Positions 26,688 to 36,298 of a DNA stretch of 50,342 bases are shown piece after piece. Where the stretch lies: assembly GCA_012522415.1 (NCBI GenBank), contig JAAYKM010000044.1, positions 1 to 50,342 of the forward strand. Reading direction: 5' to 3'. Source of the stretch: Deltaproteobacteria bacterium. Its GTDB lineage: Bacteria > Desulfobacterota > Syntrophia > Syntrophales > JAAYKM01. A program made the position numbers and the translations under genes. The notes under the pieces are model-generated. The model was given only the letters and a program-made list of their open reading frames with translations. It had not been told where the DNA came from and ran no database searches. Each line of letters begins with the position of its first letter. Within the stretch, counting starts at the first letter, position 1.

Positions 26688-26740
26688 GAAGTATCCTCAG
26701 TGGGGTTCAAGGATACATTCACAACGACAGGGAGAAAACA

Positions 26741-27748
26741 GTGAAAAACGTATTGGTAACCGGTGCCGCGGGGTTCATCGGTTTTCATCTTTCCCGAAGG
26801 CTCCTGGACGAGGGGCGCTGTGTGATCGGCCTGGACAATATGAACGATTATTATGATCCGTCCCTGAAAGAGGCGCGTCTGGCCATTCTTTCCAGGGAAA
26901 GTCGCTTCCGTTTTTACCGGGCCGATCTGGCCGACCCCCCGGCGGTTGAGGATGTCTTCGAACAGGAAAAACCGGAAATCGTCGTCAATCTGGCCGCTCA
27001 GGCCGGCGTCCGCTATTCGATTACAAATCCGCGGACTTACGTCGACAGCAACCTTGTCGGTTTCATCAATGTCCTGGAAGGATGCCGTCATCATCAAGTC
27101 GGACACCTGGTCTTCGCGTCCTCCAGCTCCGTCTATGGCGCCAACACGAAGATGCCTTTTTCACCGCATCAAAACGTGGACCATCCCGTCAGCCTCTACG
27201 CGGCGACAAAAAAGGCGAATGAGCTCATGGCCCACACCTATGCCGCCCTTTACGGCCTCCCCTGTACGGGTCTCCGGTTCTTCACCGTCTATGGACCCTG
27301 GGGACGTCCCGATATGGCCTTGTTCCTATTTACCAGGGCCATTCTGGCCGACCGGCCCATCGAGGTCTTTAACAACGGGAAGATGAAACGCGATTTTACC
27401 TACATCGACGACATAATCGAGGGTGTCGTGCGTGTCGCGGACAGGGTTCCCGTCCCAGATGCGGCCTGGAACGGCGAAGAGCCGGACCCGGCTTCCAGTT
27501 TCGCTCCCTACCGAATCTGGAACATCGGCGGCAACAACCCTGTTTTGCTCATGGAATTCATCGAACAGATAGAAAAGTATCTGGGTAAAACGGCAAAGAA
27601 GCACTTCCTGCCCCTGCAGGCGGGGGATGTTCCGGTGTCGTGGGCCGATGTGGACGACTTGGAGGCCTATGTGGGCTTCAAGCCCGCGACGCCGGTTTCG
27701 GTGGGGATCAGAAAATTTCTCGACTGGTACCGGGATTATTATGGTTGA
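26741..27748 (+). CDS. UDP-glucuronate 4-epimerase (CapI/GAE type)
   Basis: An NAD-dependent extended SDR of 335 residues that would make UDP-galacturonate from UDP-glucuronate. It shows [17 protein letters not shown] (~6), the subfamily marker [17 protein letters not shown] (~30-46), SSSSVYG (~123), YAATKKANE (~149) and [19 protein letters not shown] (~175). GTG 26741 is chosen over the upstream open frame because GGGAGA precedes it and homology starts there. It lies 53 nt after galE and 51 nt before the dehydrogenase, so one transcript is likely. No UDP-glucose dehydrogenase that would supply its substrate is obvious here. Confidence 0.88.
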   Translation: MKNVLVTGAAGFIGFHLSRRLLDEGRCVIGLDNMNDYYDPSLKEARLAILSRESRFRFYRADLADPPAVEDVFEQEKPEIVVNLAAQAGVRYSITNPRTYVDSNLVGFINVLEGCRHHQVGHLVFASSSSVYGANTKMPFSPHQNVDHPVSLYAATKKANELMAHTYAALYGLPCTGLRFFTVYGPWGRPDMALFLFTRAILADRPIEVFNNGKMKRDFTYIDDIIEGVVRVADRVPVPDAAWNGEEPDPASSFAPYRIWNIGGNNPVLLMEFIEQIEKYLGKTAKKHFLPLQAGDVPVSWADVDDLEAYVGFKPATPVSVGIRKFLDWYRDYYG

Positions 27749-27799
27749 GCAATGCCGGATATGGAAACCAACTTGAAAGGATTCTGAAAGGAGAGATGG

Positions 27800-29080
27800 G
27801 TGGACAGGAATGTCGCGGTGATCGGGCTGGGTTATGTGGGGCTCCCCCTCGTGCGTGCGTTTGTGGAAAAAGGATTCCGTGTGATCGGATTCGATATCGA
27901 CCCCATCAAGGTCGATACGCTCAACAGCGGGAAAAGCTATATCCAGCATATTCCCGATAAATTGATCGACTCATGGGTGAAAGGCAAAAGCTTCTCGGCC
28001 ACGACGGATTTTTCCAGGCTCCGGGAAAGCGACGCCATTCTCATATGTGTTCCCACCCCTTTGGACCGTCACGATCAGCCCGATTTATCCTTCATCGTCG
28101 GCACCTGCGAGAGCATTTCACGGAACTTGAGAAAAGGCCACTTGGTTGTGCTGGAAAGCACCACCTATCCGGGTACGACGGAGGAAGTCATGAAGCCGAT
28201 TCTCGAAGAATCGGGTCTGAAAGCGGGCGTGGATTTCCATTTGGCCTTTTCCCCGGAGCGGGAGGACCCGGGGAACCCCTCCTTTTCCACGTCGAAGATT
28301 CCCAAGGTGGTGGGCGGTTGTACGCCCGGGTGCCTGCAGCGGGCCATCAAGCTTTACGGGGAGATCGTCGACATTGTGCCGGTTTCCTCCACCGCCGTCG
28401 CGGAAGCGTCAAAGATTCTCGAAAACACCTACCGGGCCGTGAACATCGCTCTTGTGAACGAACTTAAAATGCTGTTCGACCGGATGGGCATCGATATCTG
28501 GGAGGTCATTCAGGCGGCCGCGACGAAACCCTTCGGTTTCCAGACCTTCTATCCGGGTCCCGGTCTCGGCGGACACTGTATTCCAATCGACCCCTTCTAT
28601 TTAACCTGGAAGGCGAAGGAGTACGATTTCAACACACGGTTCATTGAACTGGCCGGTGATATCAATGCCCAGCAGCCCTACTATGTCATCGAGCGCCTCA
28701 TTCGGGCCGTGAACCACGAGGGTCTTTCTCTCGTCTGTGCGAAGATACTCGTTGTAGGCCTGTCCTACAAACCCGATGTCGCGGACATGCGCGAAAGCCC
28801 GGCCATCAAAATCATTGAACTCCTGCAGAAGGAGGGGGCGGAAGTCGATTATCACGATCCCTATTTCCCCTCCGTGCCGCCCACCCGTAAGGGTGAATTC
28901 AGCATGAAGTCGGTCGATCTCATGAAAATCGGAGACGACCATTACGCCGCCGCCGTGATCGTTACCGACCATAGCCGCGTCGATTACGCCCGGATCCTGA
29001 AAAAGGCGAAGATAATCGTGGATACACGTAATATCATCAAGCGGCGCGGTTTGCCGGTGGACAAGCTTTGGACGGCATGA
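27800..29080 (+). CDS. wbpA: UDP-N-acetylglucosamine 6-dehydrogenase-type nucleotide-sugar dehydrogenase (WbpA-like)
   Basis: Performs two-step NAD-linked oxidation of a UDP-sugar to a UDP-uronic acid. The 426 residues contain the Rossmann start VAVIGLGYVGLPL, CVPTPL (~82), ESTTYPGTTEE, and the subfamily marker AFSPEREDPGN (~153). The catalytic Cys is in GPGLGGHCIPIDPFYL (~260), and C-terminal GLSYKPDVADMRESPA follows. The PEREDPGN form is typical of UDP-GlcNAc dehydrogenases (WbpA/TviB group) rather than UDP-glucose enzymes, but specificity is inferred. The start is GTG at 27800 with GGAGAG upstream. Together with galE and the epimerase it points to an acidic surface polysaccharide whose glycosyltransferases are elsewhere. 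Confidence 0.88.
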   Translation: MDRNVAVIGLGYVGLPLVRAFVEKGFRVIGFDIDPIKVDTLNSGKSYIQHIPDKLIDSWVKGKSFSATTDFSRLRESDAILICVPTPLDRHDQPDLSFIVGTCESISRNLRKGHLVVLESTTYPGTTEEVMKPILEESGLKAGVDFHLAFSPEREDPGNPSFSTSKIPKVVGGCTPGCLQRAIKLYGEIVDIVPVSSTAVAEASKILENTYRAVNIALVNELKMLFDRMGIDIWEVIQAAATKPFGFQTFYPGPGLGGHCIPIDPFYLTWKAKEYDFNTRFIELAGDINAQQPYYVIERLIRAVNHEGLSLVCAKILVVGLSYKPDVADMRESPAIKIIELLQKEGAEVDYHDPYFPSVPPTRKGEFSMKSVDLMKIGDDHYAAAVIVTDHSRVDYARILKKAKIIVDTRNIIKRRGLPVDKLWTA

Positions 29081-29338
29081 GGTCCCGTTTTTATTCTGCC
29101 GTCCTGGCTGGCAGGGGGCTTTTGCCCAGGATCTCACCCGGGGCCATGAACTTTTCCGGGACCGACCGTGAAAGGGCGAAGCAGGCGGAAAGAGGTCCTG
29201 TTCCAACCCGGCTCCGACAGGTCGGTTGCCTCATAATACAATATAACGGGAGAGGACCTGTTTGAGGGACTTTCCATCTTGAAATGAATCGAAAATTACG
29301 CTACTTTTGCACCAATCAATTTTCAAAAGGAGATTACG

Positions 29339-29836
29339 ATGAAAAAAGTTTTAGTCGCTTTCTTTTCCCAGACCGGAAATACCGAAAAGGTCGCCCGGGC
29401 AATTTGCGATGCTCTGGAATGTGAAAAGGAAATCAGACGGATCGACGAGACTCTGCCCGTCGAGGGGTATGAACTCATCTTCTGCGGATTTCCCGTTCAG
29501 GCGCACAGCGTACCCGCCCAGGTTGTCCTCTATCTGAAAAAACTCCCAAAGGATCAGAAAGTCGCCTTTTTCACGACCCACGGTTCCCTCAGAGGCGGCA
29601 GCCTTCCGAGACAGGCCCTGGAAGATGCCATGGGCCTGACGAAGCATGCCAAAATTGTGAGCACATTTACCTGCCGGGGCAGGGTCAAGGAAGAGGTTAT
29701 TGCCGCTCTCGGGAAAAAGCCCCAGCATGAAGCATGGGTAGAGGAAGCCCACAGCGCCCATGAGCATCCGACCACCGCCGATCTGGAGGATGCGGCGGCC
29801 TTCGCCCTGGAAGCCTGCAGGAAAGCCCGGATTTGA
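29339..29836 (+). CDS. Flavodoxin-like protein
   Basis: A 165-residue FMN-binding domain protein. The N-terminal phosphate-binding loop FSQTGNTEKVA (~9-19) is diagnostic. FCGFPVQAHSVP (~49-60) and FFTTHGSLRGGS (~77) correspond to the loops around the flavin ring. AAAAGGAG precedes the ATG. It may be an electron carrier or a flavodoxin-domain reductase. The partner is unknown; a nitroreductase lies convergently downstream. Confidence 0.85.
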   Translation: MKKVLVAFFSQTGNTEKVARAICDALECEKEIRRIDETLPVEGYELIFCGFPVQAHSVPAQVVLYLKKLPKDQKVAFFTTHGSLRGGSLPRQALEDAMGLTKHAKIVSTFTCRGRVKEEVIAALGKKPQHEAWVEEAHSAHEHPTTADLEDAAAFALEACRKARI

Positions 29837-30002
29837 CGTTCATCGACCGCTGGCTGAAGGCGAGAACCCCTTCCGCTCATTTCGGAAGAAGGTATGCAGA
29901 GTCAGGGTATGTCCGGGAATGGGGGGAGGACAAAAAACCCGGGGACGGCCTTGCCGCCGTTCCCGGGTCGGTTGCCGGGCGTCGGGATCCGGCGTGTCTG
30001 AC

Positions 30003-30548
30003 CTAGAATCCATTGTAATGAATGAATTCCTCCATATCCTTCCGAGGTGAATCTCTGACAGCCGCATCGGGAACCGGTATCCCGATCGGAACCAGGGCGA
30101 CCAGTTCGTGCTTGGGCGGCAACGACAGGATTCTAGCCGCTTTTGCATGATCGAAAAGGCCGACGACGACGGTGCCCAGGCCGAGGTCATAAGCGGTCAG
30201 GCAGATATTTTGCGTGACAATGCCCAAATCGAACATGAACCAGTCTCCGAACTTGGTCGGTGTCACGCCCTGATAGTAACCGGAAACCTCGAGTCTGGCG
30301 CAGAGCGCCAGGACAACCGGCGCTTTTTCGATGGCATTGAAGGACGGGTTTCCCTGGGGCAGGGCGTCCTGAACGGCTTTTTTCACTACAGGGTCCGTGA
30401 GGACGATGATTTCCCAGCACTGGTTGTTGGCCCAGGACTGTGAGTGCTGCACGGCCTCAAGAATGGTCCGCAGGGATTCCGCGGGGATTTCATCGGACTT
30501 GAAATCACGGACGCTCCTTCTGTTTTTAATGTGATCGATCATGGTCAT
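30003..30548 (-). CDS. Nitroreductase-family FMN enzyme
   Basis: A 181-residue NAD(P)H-dependent flavin enzyme. It begins with the family signature IDHIKNRRSVRDFKSDEIP (Arg-rich FMN phosphate site). It then shows HSQSWANNQCWEIIVL (~43) and GLGTVVVGLFDH (~127), where the family's second flavin-binding segment lies. ATG 30548 is chosen because AGGTGA lies 7-8 nt upstream; the frame is open to 30632 without support. The substrate is unknown. It converges with the flavodoxin-like gene and diverges from uvrC. Confidence 0.88.
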   Translation of the reverse strand: MTMIDHIKNRRSVRDFKSDEIPAESLRTILEAVQHSQSWANNQCWEIIVLTDPVVKKAVQDALPQGNPSFNAIEKAPVVLALCARLEVSGYYQGVTPTKFGDWFMFDLGIVTQNICLTAYDLGLGTVVVGLFDHAKAARILSLPPKHELVALVPIGIPVPDAAVRDSPRKDMEEFIHYNGF

Positions 30549-30721
30549 TACCGTCACCTCCGAATTTATTTCATCGTTCCGACCATAATTCTCATAAACC
30601 CCGATAAAAGGCAAAAAAATTTTGACGCCCATGGGCCATCTCCCTTTGACCGGCCGGGATTGACAAATCTGGCCCCCGGTGGCATAAAAAACCGAAAAGA
30701 TAACGAGCGCAAAAACACCTC

Positions 30722-32554
30722 ATGACCGAAATCATCCACCAGAAACTTGCCCATGCCCCGAGAGCACCGGGGGTTTACCTGATGAAGGACGATCAGGGAA
30801 CGATCCTGTACGTGGGCAAATCAAAGGATCTGAAGAGCCGTATCCATGCCTATTTCAGCGGTACCGATTCCCGCTTCATGATTCCCTTCCTCGTTGCCCG
30901 AACGCGGGACATCGATTTCATCGTTACGGAAACGGAAAAGGCCGCCCTGATCCTCGAGAATCACCTGATTAAAAAACATCGTCCCAAGTACAATGTCAAT
31001 TTCCGCGATGACAAGGCCTATTTCCATATCCGGATCGACTTAGGAACCCCCTTCCCGAGATTCCAGATGGTCAGAAAACCGCAAAAGGACGGTGCCCGCA
31101 CGTTCGGCCCCTATCCGTCGAGTGCTGCGGCCAGGGAAACCCTGCGGTTTCTGCAGGCGATCTTTCCCCTTCGAACCTGCAGCGACAATGAATTGAAGAA
31201 TCGGACTCGTCCGTGCGTGGAATACCAGATCAAGCGTTGCTGTGCTCCCTGTGTGGGACTCATCGAAAGGGGGGCTTACCGGAGCCTGGTCATGGAAGCC
31301 GTGAGTTTTCTTGAAGGAAAGGGGAAAACACTCCTGCGGCAACTGAACCGGGACATGGCCCGGGCCTCCGAAACATTGCGTTTCGAGGAGGCCGCCTCCC
31401 TGAGGGACAGGATTGCGGCGATACGCCAGACCATCGAAAAACAGGTTGTCGATTCCGGCGTCGCCAGGGATCAGGACGTCTGGGGTTTGCGGTATGATGC
31501 GGGACGCACGGAAGTCTGCATTCTTCATGTTCGCGGTGGCAAGCTTCTGGGGAAACGGGCCTTCGCCCTCGAAACGGTGCCCTTGGAGCCGGAGGAGAAA
31601 GTATCGTCACTCGTCACGCAATATTACGATGACAAAGCCGATGTACCCGCATGGATCCTTCTCCCGTTTTTGCCGGAGGATCGTGGCCTGATAGAAGAAT
31701 GGCTTTCCGAAAAAAAAGGCGCAACGGTCCGGCTGTCTCTTCCCCGGCGGGGCAGGCTGTTTTCACTCCTGAAAATGGCCGAAAGGAATGCCGCCGAAAA
31801 CCTCAAAAGCGGCCTCGCCGCAAGGGAAGGGGTCGCTGAAAATCTGGCGGTTCTCCGGGAGGCCTTCCAGTTGAGCAAAACCCCCTCCACCATGGCCTGT
31901 TTCGATATCTCCCACATGGGCGGGAGCAACCCCGTGGCGTCCATGGTGACATTTCGGGAGGGGAAACCCTGGAAGCAGGGATACCGGCGTTTCAAAATTC
32001 GGGCCGTGAAGGGCGTCGATGATTACGCCATGATGTTCGAAGCCCTGAAGCGCCGCTTCGCAAGAGACGGAGAACGGCCCGACCCCCTGCCCGACTTGCT
32101 GGTGGTGGACGGCGGCCGCGGTCAATTGGGGGTCGCCCTGTCCGTCATGAGGGATCTGGGCATCGCCGATCAGGATGTCGTTGCCATGGCCGAGGAACGG
32201 CATGAATATCCCCCCAGGGGTGTGCGCAAAAAAGAGGACCGATTCTATCTGCCTGGACGAAAAGATCCGGTTTACCTGACGAGATCCCCCCGGGCCCTCG
32301 CCATCATGCAGCATTTGAGGGACGAAGCCCACCGCTTTGCCGTTGCCTATTATCGCAAGGTCAAGAAAAAAAGCGATTTCCACTCGATCCTCGATGACAT
32401 ACCGGGAATCGGTGAGAAGAGGAAAAAGGCTTTGCTGGGAACCTTCGGTGATCTCGAGGCCGTCGAATCCGCGTGTGTCGAGGAGATCAGCGCGGTCAAG
32501 GGGATCGGACCGAAGCAGGGGCGGATTGTTTACAATTTCCTGCATTCAAGATAA
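30722..32554 (+). CDS. uvrC: Excinuclease ABC subunit C
   Basis: UvrC makes the two incisions in nucleotide-excision repair with UvrA and UvrB. The 610 residues show the N-terminal GIY-YIG nuclease domain (GVYLMKDDQGTILYVGKSKDL, ~16-40), four Cys near RTCSD...RCCAPCVG (~145-180), and a UVR coiled coil binding UvrB (~200-240). The RNase H-like second nuclease (FDISHMGGSN, VVDGGRGQL) and C-terminal HhH motifs (DIPGIGEKRKKALL, AVKGIGPKQG) follow. The start context is weak (GAGCG), but family homology fixes the N-terminus closely. Confidence 0.97.
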   Translation: MTEIIHQKLAHAPRAPGVYLMKDDQGTILYVGKSKDLKSRIHAYFSGTDSRFMIPFLVARTRDIDFIVTETEKAALILENHLIKKHRPKYNVNFRDDKAYFHIRIDLGTPFPRFQMVRKPQKDGARTFGPYPSSAAARETLRFLQAIFPLRTCSDNELKNRTRPCVEYQIKRCCAPCVGLIERGAYRSLVMEAVSFLEGKGKTLLRQLNRDMARASETLRFEEAASLRDRIAAIRQTIEKQVVDSGVARDQDVWGLRYDAGRTEVCILHVRGGKLLGKRAFALETVPLEPEEKVSSLVTQYYDDKADVPAWILLPFLPEDRGLIEEWLSEKKGATVRLSLPRRGRLFSLLKMAERNAAENLKSGLAAREGVAENLAVLREAFQLSKTPSTMACFDISHMGGSNPVASMVTFREGKPWKQGYRRFKIRAVKGVDDYAMMFEALKRRFARDGERPDPLPDLLVVDGGRGQLGVALSVMRDLGIADQDVVAMAEERHEYPPRGVRKKEDRFYLPGRKDPVYLTRSPRALAIMQHLRDEAHRFAVAYYRKVKKKSDFHSILDDIPGIGEKRKKALLGTFGDLEAVESACVEEISAVKGIGPKQGRIVYNFLHSR

Positions 32555-32615
32555 GGGATATGCCCCCTTGCTTCCGGCAGGTTAACGATTGTTGCGGGGA
32601 GGGGAGAGGAAAAGC

Positions 32616-32645
32616 ATGAATTTCCTCTCAGCTCCGCTGAGATGA
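32616..32645 (+). CDS. Possible nine-codon leader peptide upstream of uup
   Basis: ATG 32616 follows a very strong Shine-Dalgarno-like run (GGGGAGAGGAAAAGC) and encodes MNFLSAPLR before TGA. Its last codons overlap the hairpin TCTCAGC-TCC-GCTGAGA at 32626-32642. Its stop overlaps another ATG at 32642 that opens a five-codon frame. Leader peptides control some ABC-F genes, but mostly drug-resistance ones, so this is a low-confidence call. Confidence 0.25.
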   Translation: MNFLSAPLR

Positions 32646-32675
32646 GAGAATTATCATGAATGAAACGGGATCGTC

Positions 32676-34571
32676 ATGGCTTTGATCGCCCTGAAAGATA
32701 TGGTTTTCGGTTTCGGCGCCCCGCCCCTTTTGGACCGGATCAACCTGCAGATTGAACGGGCCGAACGTATCTGCCTCGTGGGCCGAAACGGGACGGGGAA
32801 ATCCACCCTCCTGAAAATCTTAAACGGTGACCTGAACCCGGACAGTGGAACCCTGACCCGGGCCCAGGGCCTCAGGACCGCTTTTCTTCCCCAGGAGGTG
32901 CCCGCCGAACTGACGGGCAGCATCTACGATGTCGTCGCCGGCGCCGTGCCCCGGCACGCATCCTGCCTTTCGGACTACCGGCGTCAGGCCTCGTCCCCCG
33001 AAGCGTCTCGTAACGGGGCTTTGCTCGACGGGACCAATCACACCCAACACGACCTGGAGGCGTCGGGCGCCTGGGGATTCCATCAGGAGATCCGGATGGT
33101 CCTCTCCCGGATGGAGCTCGCCCCCGACGCGGACTGTGCCGCCCTGTCCGCGGGCATGCGGCGGCGCGTTCTGTTGGCCCGGGCCCTCGTGACGGACCCG
33201 GACATTCTGTTCCTTGACGAACCGACGAACCATCTCGACATCGACACCATCCTCTGGATGGAAGAGTTTCTTCTGCGCTCCGTCCAAACCATGGTCTTCG
33301 TCACCCACGACCGGGCCCTCCTGAGGAAGCTCGCCACCCGGATCGTGGAAATAGACCGGGGGGTTCTGACCTCTTTTCCCGGCGACTATGACCGCTACCT
33401 CAGCCGGAAAGAGGAACTCCTGAAAATCGAGGAGAAGCGGAACGGCGAATTCGGCAAGGTCCTTAAGCGGGAGGAGGCCTGGCTGCGCCGGGGTATCAAG
33501 GCGCGCCGCACCCGTAACGAGGGTCGAGTCCGGGCGCTTCTGGCCATGCGGGCCGAAGTCGCCGGACGCCGGGCCCGGGCCGGAAACATACGCCTGTCGC
33601 AGCAGGAGGCGGAAAAATCCGGCCGCCTCGTCATGGAAGTCAAAAACGTGCATTTTGCCTACACGGACCTGCCCGTGATCCGGGACTTCACCCTGACCGT
33701 CATGCGGGGGGAGAAGATCGGCGTCAGCGGTCCGAACGGGTGCGGCAAGACAACCCTTCTGCGTCTTCTGCTGAAAGAACTCGAACCGCGGGACGGATCG
33801 GTCCGCCACGGTCTCCACCTGGAGGTGGCCTATTTCGATCAACTGCGGATGCAGCTCGATGAAACGAAGACCCTCCAGGAAAATGTCGTCGAAGGGGGGG
33901 ATATGGTGATGGTCAACGGCAAGGCCCGGCACATCATCGCCTATCTTCAGGACTTTCTTTTCACCCCGATCCAGGCGCGGGCGCCCATTACGGCCCTGTC
34001 CGGCGGGGAACGGAACCGGCTCCTCCTGGCCAAACTCTTCACCCGCCCCGCCAACGTGCTGGTCCTCGACGAGCCGACCAACGATCTGGATGTGGAAACC
34101 CTGGAACTTCTGGAAGCGATGCTGGTCGAATACGAGGGCACGATCCTGCTGGTCAGCCATGACCGCACCTTCCTGGACAATGTGGCGACGTCCACCCTGG
34201 TTTTCGAGGGGGAGGGGAGGGTGCAGGAATACGTCGGTGGCTATGAGGACTGGATGAAAGGGCGGATGCCGGAAAAAAAGGCGACGCCGGAAAAGCCGAA
34301 GAAGGAGAAACCCAAAAGTGCCCCGACCGGCCCCCGGAAACTGACCTACAAGGAGGAGCGGGAATTGGAGTCCCTGCCCGGAGAGATCGAATCGCTGGAG
34401 ACGGAAAAAGAGGACCTCTTTGCGGCCCTGTCCGACCCGGATCTGTACAAAACGGCAGGCCACGACGTGGCCCGCCTCCAAAACCGCCTGGATGAACTGG
34501 AGGGGGAACTGCAGGTCGCCTACAACCGGTGGGAACGACTGGAGGATATTGATCTGCAGTCAAAAGGATGA
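32676..34571 (+). CDS. uup: ABC-F ATPase, Uup type
   Basis: A soluble twin-ATPase protein acting on ribosomes or branched DNA intermediates in the Uup group. It has 631 residues. ATPase 1 carries Walker A GRNGTGKSTL (~36) and an altered signature LSAGMRRRV (~155) with LFLDEPTNHLDID. ATPase 2 carries GPNGCGKTTL (~350), LSGGERNR (~440) and VLDEPTNDLDVE. The linker between them is Arg-rich. A Lys/Pro-rich segment and a C-terminal coiled coil (~550-625) follow, the mark of Uup. The Shine-Dalgarno is weak (CGGGA). Translation may be coupled to the short frames just upstream. Confidence 0.9.
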   Translation: MALIALKDMVFGFGAPPLLDRINLQIERAERICLVGRNGTGKSTLLKILNGDLNPDSGTLTRAQGLRTAFLPQEVPAELTGSIYDVVAGAVPRHASCLSDYRRQASSPEASRNGALLDGTNHTQHDLEASGAWGFHQEIRMVLSRMELAPDADCAALSAGMRRRVLLARALVTDPDILFLDEPTNHLDIDTILWMEEFLLRSVQTMVFVTHDRALLRKLATRIVEIDRGVLTSFPGDYDRYLSRKEELLKIEEKRNGEFGKVLKREEAWLRRGIKARRTRNEGRVRALLAMRAEVAGRRARAGNIRLSQQEAEKSGRLVMEVKNVHFAYTDLPVIRDFTLTVMRGEKIGVSGPNGCGKTTLLRLLLKELEPRDGSVRHGLHLEVAYFDQLRMQLDETKTLQENVVEGGDMVMVNGKARHIIAYLQDFLFTPIQARAPITALSGGERNRLLLAKLFTRPANVLVLDEPTNDLDVETLELLEAMLVEYEGTILLVSHDRTFLDNVATSTLVFEGEGRVQEYVGGYEDWMKGRMPEKKATPEKPKKEKPKSAPTGPRKLTYKEERELESLPGEIESLETEKEDLFAALSDPDLYKTAGHDVARLQNRLDELEGELQVAYNRWERLEDIDLQSKG

Positions 34572-34735
34572 ATTAGGAATCCTGTACCCGGAATTCCGCG
34601 AGACGGAGCATTCGCTTATAAAGGAACAATTGAGCCTTGTTATCGTAGGCTTCCCCTGAAGGCAGACCATACGAAAATAGCGTTTTCCAGGTGAAACCCG
34701 GAACACGTCGCGTATCTTTGTGCTGATTAACAAAT

Positions 34736-34757
34736 AATCCGGGAAGCACCCCGGATT
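34736..34757. terminator. Hairpin between convergent uup and the M48 gene
   Basis: An 8-bp stem AATCCGGG/CCCGGATT with a 6-nt loop. On the minus strand ATTTGTT follows; on the plus strand C-rich sequence follows. It is a weak leftward or two-way terminator for the converging genes. Confidence 0.45.
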
Positions 34758-34776
34758 CTCCCCCCCACACAAAATC

Positions 34777-35979
34777 TCATTGTTCTATGTTCTTTATCCG
34801 ATTGCTCCATGAAGGGTGGGTCGCCCAGAAACCACCGCCATCCCCGTGTTTTGAACTCTCTCGTATTCGCTCCATGATTTCTATTTGTTTTTCCTTCGTT
34901 ATACCAAAACATTTTTCACATGCCTCTGAAGCCAGCTTATCCGCTTCATATTCCTGGGTCTTGCTGTAATTGTTGACCACTGCCGGGTTCAAGGCGTGGT
35001 TCAGATAACCCACACCGGGAAGGAATATGTTGGCGACGATCATGGCCGTTGTTGTTGCCCCGCTGACGGCGAGCTTTTTTCTGACATGTCCCATTATATC
35101 ATGAGCCATTTCATGGGCCGCAACAAAGGTGAGGGTGTCGTCATCCCACTGCCTGAGGGCTTCACGCGTAAAGGTGATGTGGCCGGAGATATTGATGAAA
35201 GCGTTCGCGTTGTCGTCGTCGCTGATCGTTATATGATAATCCTTTCCGCCGGGTACCATACAATCCCTCACCCGATTTACAATGGTCCTGATCCTTGACA
35301 ATGGGTCGGGTTGACTCAGGGCGAACTCCGGTCTGCTTTCGGCAAGCTTCAGCAGAGCATGGGCTTTTTTATTTTTGTAAATCATGGCGTAGTCACGGGC
35401 GGATTTCCCGTATACGTCACGGTATGTCGGGTCTGCCCCCAGGTCGAGAAGGTATTCGACAATGGCGGGTTCACCGTAAATGACGGCATACATCAGCGGT
35501 GTGGCCCCCCGATCGTTCTGCACATTTGTCGTTTTCGTTTCATCGACCAGGACCCTGATTAACCCTTTATCGGTAAACATGACCGCTTCGAAGAGTAAAT
35601 CGGCCCAGAAAGCGGGTGGCCTTTCCGTGGTTCTGTATTTGTCAATCAGGTACACGGCGGTTTTCGGTTTGCCGTATGAAACGGCAAGGGACAAAGGCGT
35701 GCTGCCGACCGTATCTTCGGCATCCAAATTTGCACCGCCCTCCACAAGGGTTTTGGTCATTTCCAGGGCCTTTTCGTCATCACAGGCGTACAGGGGCCAA
35801 TGGAGGGGCGAAGCGGTCCATTTGCCCGTGCTCGCTTCGTTGACGTCCATACCCCGGTCAATGAGGTTTCGTGCCGTCACCACATCGCAACGCTTTGCCG
35901 CTTTGGTCAGGGGCGTCATCGTCGTGCATGCCGACAGTAAGAGAAGAGACAAGAGGGTCATTGCGGTTTTTGTTCTCAT
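34777..35979 (-). CDS. Lipoprotein with ankyrin repeats and an M48-type zinc metallopeptidase domain
   Basis: A 400-residue envelope protein. The start ATG 35979 gives a lipoprotein signal (MRTKTAMTLLSLLLLSAC, acylated Cys18). Residues ~25-220 hold several ankyrin-type repeats (DRGMDVNEA, GSTPLSLAVSYG, GATPLMYAVIYGEPAIVEYLLDLGADP). Residues ~230-400 are an M48-like peptidase with HEMAH (~286-290), EYEAD providing the third zinc ligand (~340) and a C-terminal THPSWSNRI. All zinc ligands are present, so activity is likely. The combination resembles a BepA/LoiP-type quality-control protease with an added protein-binding array; this role is inferred. GTG 36015 and other upstream starts would disturb the signal peptide. 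Confidence 0.9.
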   Translation of the reverse strand: MRTKTAMTLLSLLLLSACTTMTPLTKAAKRCDVVTARNLIDRGMDVNEASTGKWTASPLHWPLYACDDEKALEMTKTLVEGGANLDAEDTVGSTPLSLAVSYGKPKTAVYLIDKYRTTERPPAFWADLLFEAVMFTDKGLIRVLVDETKTTNVQNDRGATPLMYAVIYGEPAIVEYLLDLGADPTYRDVYGKSARDYAMIYKNKKAHALLKLAESRPEFALSQPDPLSRIRTIVNRVRDCMVPGGKDYHITISDDDNANAFINISGHITFTREALRQWDDDTLTFVAAHEMAHDIMGHVRKKLAVSGATTTAMIVANIFLPGVGYLNHALNPAVVNNYSKTQEYEADKLASEACEKCFGITKEKQIEIMERIRESSKHGDGGGFWATHPSWSNRIKNIEQ

Positions 35980-36113
35980 TCCGATTGGCTCCACCCGTGA
36001 AACACCCTGTTCTGATCCCGCATACAAGCCATTGTCATCCGGCAGCCCGCCATTGTTTCAGCCGCCTCGGTAAAATCAAAAAAGGGAAGGGCCGCCGTTT
36101 CCCGGTGGGGGGA

Positions 36114-36149
36114 CAAAAAAATCCTGCCGGAAATCATTGCGACAGGATT
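36114..36149 (-). terminator. Rho-independent terminator downstream of hemW
   Basis: On the minus strand AATCCTG-T-CG pairs with CG-G-CAGGATT (7 + 2 bp, one mismatch) and a run of seven T residues follows (36120-36114). It ends the leftward lepA-hemW transcript about 150 nt after the hemW stop. Confidence 0.8.
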
Positions 36150-36298
36150 CATGTGGTTTCTGCATGGCGCGACCCCAAATTCTTTGATGTTATTCCATGC
36201 CAAAACTTAGCGATATTCGAGGACTTCAAGAGTGATTCTTGTAATCCATTTTCATGTGCCTGTCAACGGATTCCCCGAATACCCACCCCATAGGTCGG

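Noticed and set aside
29081-29338. Inverted repeat AGGTCCT (29193-29199)/AGGACCT (29253-29259) as a riboswitch or terminator
   Set aside because: Only 7 bp with a 53-nt loop and no T-run; this is close to chance expectation.
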